Made by a program: the position numbers and the translations under genes. The notes under the pieces are model-generated. The model was not told the origin of the DNA, did not search any database, and saw only the letters and a list, made by a program, of their open reading frames with translations. A stretch of DNA of 64,000 nt from Bauldia sp. (GTDB taxonomy: Bacteria > Pseudomonadota > Alphaproteobacteria > Rhizobiales > Kaistiaceae), in contig JAHCJZ010000012.1 in the NCBI GenBank assembly GCA_026126025.1, forward strand, positions 1-64,000, in the 5' to 3' direction. Positions 59,843 through 64,000 of the stretch are shown here, one piece after another. How positions within the stretch are numbered: the first letter of the stretch is position 1; each line of letters begins with the position of its first letter.

Positions 59843-62038
59843 GTGGCGAACCTTCTCTACCGGCTCGGCCGGTTTTCCTTCCGCAAGCGCTGGGCGGTGC
59901 TCGGCGTCTGGATCCTCGTCCTGATCGCCTCCGGCGCTGCGATGCAGACGCTGAGCGGACCGACCTCCGACACCTTCTCCATCCCCGGCGCCGAGAGCCT
60001 CGACGCGCTGGAGCTCCAGCAGGAGCGGTTCGCCCCGGAAGGCGCCGCCGCCTCGGACGGCCCTAACCTTCCTGCCAGCGCGCAGATCGTCTTCGCCGCG
60101 CCCGTCGGCGAGACGCTGCAGGCTCCCGAGCGGCAGCAGGCGATCCAGGCGCTCCTCGGCGCCCTTGACGGCGCCGACGAGGTGGCCTCGGTCATTCCGC
60201 CGATCCCCGGCCAGACCGTCTCCCCTGACGGCCGCATCGCCTTCGCCCAGGTGACCTACACGACGCAGTCGATCGACCTTGAGGAATCGACCCGCGAGCA
60301 CCTCCTCGAGGTCGTCGAGACCGCGCGCACCTCCGGGCTCCAGGTCGAGATCGGCGGCGACGTCCTCCAGACCATCCCCGAGCAGTCCGCCACCGAGGCG
60401 ATCGGCATCCTGATCGCGGCGCTGGTGCTGTTCATCACGCTGCGCTCGCTGGTGTCGGCGGGCCTGCCGCTCGCCACCGGCATGCTCGGCGTCGCCATCG
60501 GCGTCGCCCTCATCACCGCGGCGACCGGCTTCATCGAGCTCTCCTCGGCCACGCCGACCCTGGCGCTGATGCTCGGCCTCGCCGTCGCGATCGACTACGC
60601 GCTCTTCATCCTCACCCGCTACCGCTTCGAATATCGCGAGACCGGCGACGGCGAGGAGGCTGCGGGGCGCGCGGTCGGTACCGCCGGCAGCGCGGTGGTC
60701 TTCGCCGGCCTCACCGTCATCATCGCCCTCGCCGGGCTCTCCATCGTCAACATCCCCTTCCTCACCGCGATGGGCCTTGCCGCCGCATTCACCGTCGGCA
60801 TCGCGGTGCTGATCGCGCTGACCCTCCTCCCGGCGCTGTTCGGCTTCGCCGGCAAGCGCGCCCTCGGCCGCATGCGCGCCAACGTCACCGGCACGGTGCA
60901 GCGGCCGCCCGCCGCCGGCGAGCGCTGGGGCCGCTTCGTGACCCGCAACCGCGTCGTGGTTCTGATCGTGGCCATCGTCGGCCTCGGCATCGCCTCGATC
61001 CCGACCCTGCAGCTGGAGCTCGCCTTCCCGAGCCCGGCGACCGCGTCGCCGGAATCGACCGAGCGGAAGGCCTACGACCTCGTCAGCGAAGGCTTCGGCC
61101 CCGGCTTCAACGGCGCGCTCATCATCGTCGCCGACCTCACCGGCGCGCCGGATCGCGAAGCGGCCACGGCCGAGCTCGGCGCGGGCATCGCCGCGCTGGA
61201 CGGCATCGTCGCGGTCACGCCGGCGATGACCAACACCGCCGGCGACACCGCGATCATCCAGGTCATCCCCACCACCGGCCCGTCCGACCTTGAGACCGAG
61301 CGGCTGGTCAACGAGATCCGCGACCTGCCCGTCGAGGGCGTGTGGATCGGCGTTACCGGCCTCGCCGCGATCCAGTTCGACGTGTCGGAGGGGCTGAGCG
61401 ACGCGCTCCTCCCCTATCTCGCGGTCGTCGTCGGGCTGGCGCTGATCCTGCTGCTGCTGGTGTTCCGCTCGATCATCGTGCCGCTCAAGGCGACCGCCGG
61501 CTTCCTCCTCACCATCGGCGCGACCTTTGGCGCGGTCGTCGCCGTGTTCCAGTGGGGCTGGGCGGCGGAGCTGATCAACCTCCAGGCGACCGGCCCGGTG
61601 ATGAGCATGCTGCCGATCTTCATGATCGGCATCGTGTTCGGCCTTGCGATGGACTACCAGGTGTTCCTCGTCACCCGGATGCGCGAGGAGTATGTCCACG
61701 GCGCCAAGCCGACCGAGGCCGTCGTCGTCGGCGTCAAGCACGGCGCCCGCGTCGTGACCGCCGCGGCGTTGATCATGATCAGCGTCTTCGCCGGCTTCAT
61801 CCTCGGCGACGACCCGATCATCAAGTCGATCGGCTTCGCGATGGCGATCGGCGTCGCGATCGACGCCTTCGTGGTGCGCATGACGATCGTGCCGGCCTTC
61901 ATGTCGCTGGTCGGCCGCGCCGGCTGGTGGATCCCGCGCTGGCTCGACCGCATCCTCCCCAATGTCGACGTCGAGGGCGAGCGGCTGCGGAAGTCCCATC
62001 CCGTGCCCGCCCGCCCCGTGGAGCAGCCAGCCGAGTAG
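59843..62038 (+). CDS. MMPL/RND-family exporter
   Basis: The 731-residue inner-membrane exporter of the MMPL type has a first helix at FSFRKRWAVLGVWILVLIA and two repeats, each of an outer domain plus about five helices. Intramembrane Asp/Tyr segments are AVAIDYALFILTRYRFEYRE (near residue ~255) and FGLAMDYQVFLVTRMREEY (~605), the proton-relay positions of MMPL transporters. The substrate is unknown: lipids, pigments and drugs are all possible. The start is GTG 59843 with AGGAGA. It forms a two-gene operon with the upstream regulator and ends at a clear hairpin. Confidence 0.9.
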   Translation: MANLLYRLGRFSFRKRWAVLGVWILVLIASGAAMQTLSGPTSDTFSIPGAESLDALELQQERFAPEGAAASDGPNLPASAQIVFAAPVGETLQAPERQQAIQALLGALDGADEVASVIPPIPGQTVSPDGRIAFAQVTYTTQSIDLEESTREHLLEVVETARTSGLQVEIGGDVLQTIPEQSATEAIGILIAALVLFITLRSLVSAGLPLATGMLGVAIGVALITAATGFIELSSATPTLALMLGLAVAIDYALFILTRYRFEYRETGDGEEAAGRAVGTAGSAVVFAGLTVIIALAGLSIVNIPFLTAMGLAAAFTVGIAVLIALTLLPALFGFAGKRALGRMRANVTGTVQRPPAAGERWGRFVTRNRVVVLIVAIVGLGIASIPTLQLELAFPSPATASPESTERKAYDLVSEGFGPGFNGALIIVADLTGAPDREAATAELGAGIAALDGIVAVTPAMTNTAGDTAIIQVIPTTGPSDLETERLVNEIRDLPVEGVWIGVTGLAAIQFDVSEGLSDALLPYLAVVVGLALILLLLVFRSIIVPLKATAGFLLTIGATFGAVVAVFQWGWAAELINLQATGPVMSMLPIFMIGIVFGLAMDYQVFLVTRMREEYVHGAKPTEAVVVGVKHGARVVTAAALIMISVFAGFILGDDPIIKSIGFAMAIGVAIDAFVVRMTIVPAFMSLVGRAGWWIPRWLDRILPNVDVEGERLRKSHPVPARPVEQPAE

Positions 62039-62049
62039 CAACGCCCCCA

Positions 62050-62078
62050 AACGGAGGCCTGCGTTGCGGGCCTCCGTT
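62050..62078 (+). terminator. Terminator hairpin after the MMPL gene
   Basis: AACGGAGGCC and GGCCTCCGTT form a 10-bp stem around a 9-nt loop, 12 bp after the stop codon. No long T-run follows. Confidence 0.65.
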
Positions 62079-62184
62079 CATCTCGGCCAAAACCCGGCAA
62101 CGCGACCCCAGCTTGACGCTCCGCCGGCCCGTTGGTTTGTTCCTCGCCAGCAAGCCTTCGGGCGCAAGAAGCATTGGTTGTCGG

Positions 62185-63645
62185 ATGGGACGGAATCGCC
62201 TGCTGGCCATCGCGGCCGCCATCGGGGTCGCGCTGGCCGCCGGCCACACCCTCGCCCAGCAGGATTCCGGCGGCCTCTACGCCCCCTCGGTCTGGGACCT
62301 CACCATCGGCCTTCACGCCACCGAGCTGCCCACCGAGCAGTTCATGGACTTCGCCTGCGGCACCAATGGCGGCCCGCCCTCGACCGTCATCGCCGACTTC
62401 GCCGACTATGCGACCTGCCGGCCCGAGCAGGGGACCGGCTTCCACGAGGTCTATTTCCAGTACGACGACGAGTACGAATATGTCGCCCGCGCCCGCCGCG
62501 ACATGACCCGCGCTGCGCTCTTCCAGTACACCTCGGTCTATTCCCGCCCGGTCATCGCGACCGCGCTGTTCGACGCCGACGGCTTCATGCGCGGCCTTCG
62601 CCTCGTCACCGATCCCCGCGTCGACCTCGCCACCCGCGGCCAAGCCTACACGCTCGGCGGCTTCATGCGAGCCCGTTATGACGGCGACTGGCAGTGCGAA
62701 GACCTGCCGCGCATCGAGGGCGAGAGCGCCTATCAGGGCATGTACATCAAGGAGCTCTGCACGCTGCTCGACGGCAATGTGAGGCGGACCGTCGAGACGC
62801 ACCTCTACCGCCGTCCCGGCCAGCACGAATTCGACCGCAACGGCCTGCCGACATCGGGCGAGTTCGAAAGCGTCACGCGCTACGAGGAGATCGCCATCGA
62901 CGAGGTCGAGGACCGCGAGGCGCGGCTCGCCGCGATCGCCGCCGCGCCGCCGCCCGAGGCCGATCCGCTGATCGCGCAGGCGCTCGACTGCCCGGGCTGC
63001 GACCTCGCTCGCGCCGACCTGAAGCGCGCCAACCTCACCGGCGCCAACCTTGCCGGCGCCAATCTCGAAGGCGCCAACCTCCACGCCGCGATTCTGGCGA
63101 ACGCCAACCTCGCCGGCGCCAATCTTCGCGGCGCCAACATCAACCGCTCGATCCTCACCGGCGCCAATCTCGCCGGAGCCGACCTCTCCGGCGCGATGCT
63201 CTATGAGAGCCGGCTCGACGGCGCCAACCTCGCCGGCGCGACCGCCGTCGGCCTCCTCGCCGCCCATGCGCGCCTGATCCGCGCCGACCTCACCGGCGCG
63301 ATCGTCGCCGATTCCGACCTCACCCAGATCCGCATGACCAACGCGGTCGCGGTCAACGCCAGCTTCGCGCGGTCCGGCCTCCAGCAGGCACAGCTGATGC
63401 GCACCGATTTCACCGGCGCGATCCTCGACCGCGCGGTGCTGCTCGATTCATCCCTGGTGGGCGCGACGCTGGCCGGCGCCACCGCGCGGATCGCCGATTT
63501 CCTCGGCGCCGACCTTCGCGACACCGACCTCAGCAACGTCAACTTCTCCGGCTCGCGGATGACCGGCGCGATCCTCGCCCGCGCCATCGTCGACGGCGCG
63601 GTGTTCGAGGGGACGATGCTGCCCGCCGGCTTCACCCCGCCCTAG
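62185..63645 (+). CDS. Secreted pentapeptide-repeat protein with [10 protein letters not shown]-terminal domain (P3)
   Basis: This 486-residue third member of the family is seen beside PQQ genes at 30296 and 42472. It has a signal peptide ending GHTLAQQ, then [46 protein letters not shown], and [20 protein letters not shown] starting the pentapeptide helix, which runs to the C-terminus ([20 protein letters not shown]). It is not next to a PQQ gene, so the family is not strictly tied to them. ATG 62185 is chosen for the signal peptide; a frame open further upstream is a shadow of the MMPL gene. Function unknown. Confidence 0.82.
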   Translation: MGRNRLLAIAAAIGVALAAGHTLAQQDSGGLYAPSVWDLTIGLHATELPTEQFMDFACGTNGGPPSTVIADFADYATCRPEQGTGFHEVYFQYDDEYEYVARARRDMTRAALFQYTSVYSRPVIATALFDADGFMRGLRLVTDPRVDLATRGQAYTLGGFMRARYDGDWQCEDLPRIEGESAYQGMYIKELCTLLDGNVRRTVETHLYRRPGQHEFDRNGLPTSGEFESVTRYEEIAIDEVEDREARLAAIAAAPPPEADPLIAQALDCPGCDLARADLKRANLTGANLAGANLEGANLHAAILANANLAGANLRGANINRSILTGANLAGADLSGAMLYESRLDGANLAGATAVGLLAAHARLIRADLTGAIVADSDLTQIRMTNAVAVNASFARSGLQQAQLMRTDFTGAILDRAVLLDSSLVGATLAGATARIADFLGADLRDTDLSNVNFSGSRMTGAILARAIVDGAVFEGTMLPAGFTPP

Positions 63646-63716
63646 GTGTGGCCGCGACCCGTTCCCTTCCCCCGGCTTTTCCGCTTCTATGGCGCGGGGC
63701 CGCAAGGTCGGAGGGG

Positions 63717-64000
63717 ATGGGGATGCGCAGGCTGACGCTCGCCGCGCTCGCTTTGACGGTCGGCGCCACCGGCGCGACGGCGCAGTCGCCGGGCTGCGAA
63801 TGGCAGGAGGGCCGCCCGGCCATCAGCTTCACCGGCGAGATCTCCGGCCAGCACCCCTATTACGCCACTGTCGGCCCCGGCTGGACGATGGCGCTGGAGC
63901 CCGCCTCGCATGGCTGGCACCTTCGCCTCTACGACGCCGACGGGCTCGACCTGACGCAGATCACGCCGCCCTTCCGCGGCGCGCCGAACCCGCGCGAGAT
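63717..64000 (+). CDS. Secreted hypothetical protein (runs off window)
   Basis: The first 94 codons of a protein with a signal peptide (MGMRRLTLAALALTVGATGA, cleavage near TAQS) are followed by a beta-rich mature part (CEWQEGRPAISFTGEISGQH, TMALEPASHGWHLRLYDADG). I recognise no family. A GGAGGGG ribosome site directly precedes ATG 63717; a second ATG two codons later would also fit. It follows pentapeptide gene P3 by 71 bp on the same strand. Confidence 0.7.
   Translation, partial: MGMRRLTLAALALTVGATGATAQSPGCEWQEGRPAISFTGEISGQHPYYATVGPGWTMALEPASHGWHLRLYDADGLDLTQITPPFRGAPNPRE

Noticed and set aside
62043-62060. CCCCCAAACGG resembling a class II box before pentapeptide gene P3
   Set aside because: The right arm is AGG instead of GGGGAC and the bases belong to the MMPL terminator hairpin, so it is not counted as a box.

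Overview
The window is a roughly 67-70% G+C chromosome segment from an alphaproteobacterium. Support comes from the dnaG-rpoD order at the left edge, an alphaproteobacterial-style RpoD, a tRNA-Ile2(CAU), high-GC codon use and many REP-like palindromes. I cannot name the genus; Hyphomicrobiales-like is an inference.

Layout. 1-2888: dnaG (3' end) and rpoD. 2890-8730: an A+T-rich acquired island. It holds one large gene with a nucleoside-phosphorylase-like N-terminal domain and a STAND-like remainder. That gene is cut by a 2550-bp IS1595-family element (5617-8166) with 32-bp inverted repeats and an 8-bp target duplication. The element carries a VapD-like gene, a coupled small partner and one unknown gene. 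Removing the element and one duplication copy restores the frame. 8735-18000: ordinary chromosome (BrnA-like protein, membrane protein with a lysine/alanine/proline tail, YCII protein, esterase, caspase-Sel1 protein, SIMPL protein, MFS exporter). 18152-20963: tRNA-Ile2 followed by a decayed defence-type island: fragment of a restriction helicase, HNH nuclease, HD hydrolase, DUF2293 protein and a frameshifted Cas3 HD remnant.

20995-43977 is the most unusual part. It encodes seven secreted PQQ-type beta-propeller dehydrogenases in three subfamilies (A: two, B: three, C: two), two PAS/LuxR regulators and two secreted pentapeptide-repeat proteins, each downstream of a PQQ gene. An iron-siderophore ABC locus with its TetR regulator (35709-39188) interrupts the array. 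All subfamily A and B genes have a CTACC-N6-GGTAG box about 90-150 bp upstream. Both subfamily C genes have a different TGTCCCCC-N4-GGGGGACA box. The second luxR gene has one box of each class. All seven enzymes keep an Asp two residues after the position of the catalytic Asp of methanol dehydrogenases (the lanthanide signature position), but the five A/B enzymes have Glu at the catalytic position. No PQQ biosynthesis gene or cytochrome c partner lies in the window.

43979-55593: HrpB helicase, a YaiI protein, then a nearly complete molybdenum uptake and molybdopterin locus (modABC, modE-like, moeA, moeB-like, moaC, mogA, moaA, moaE, moaD). 55691-64000: tatA, a polar amino-acid ABC transporter, a GbsR/MarR regulator with an MMPL exporter, a third member of the secreted pentapeptide family, and the start of a secreted protein that runs off the window. 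The Tat and molybdenum genes fit a periplasmic redox lifestyle, but no direct link to the PQQ cluster can be shown here.
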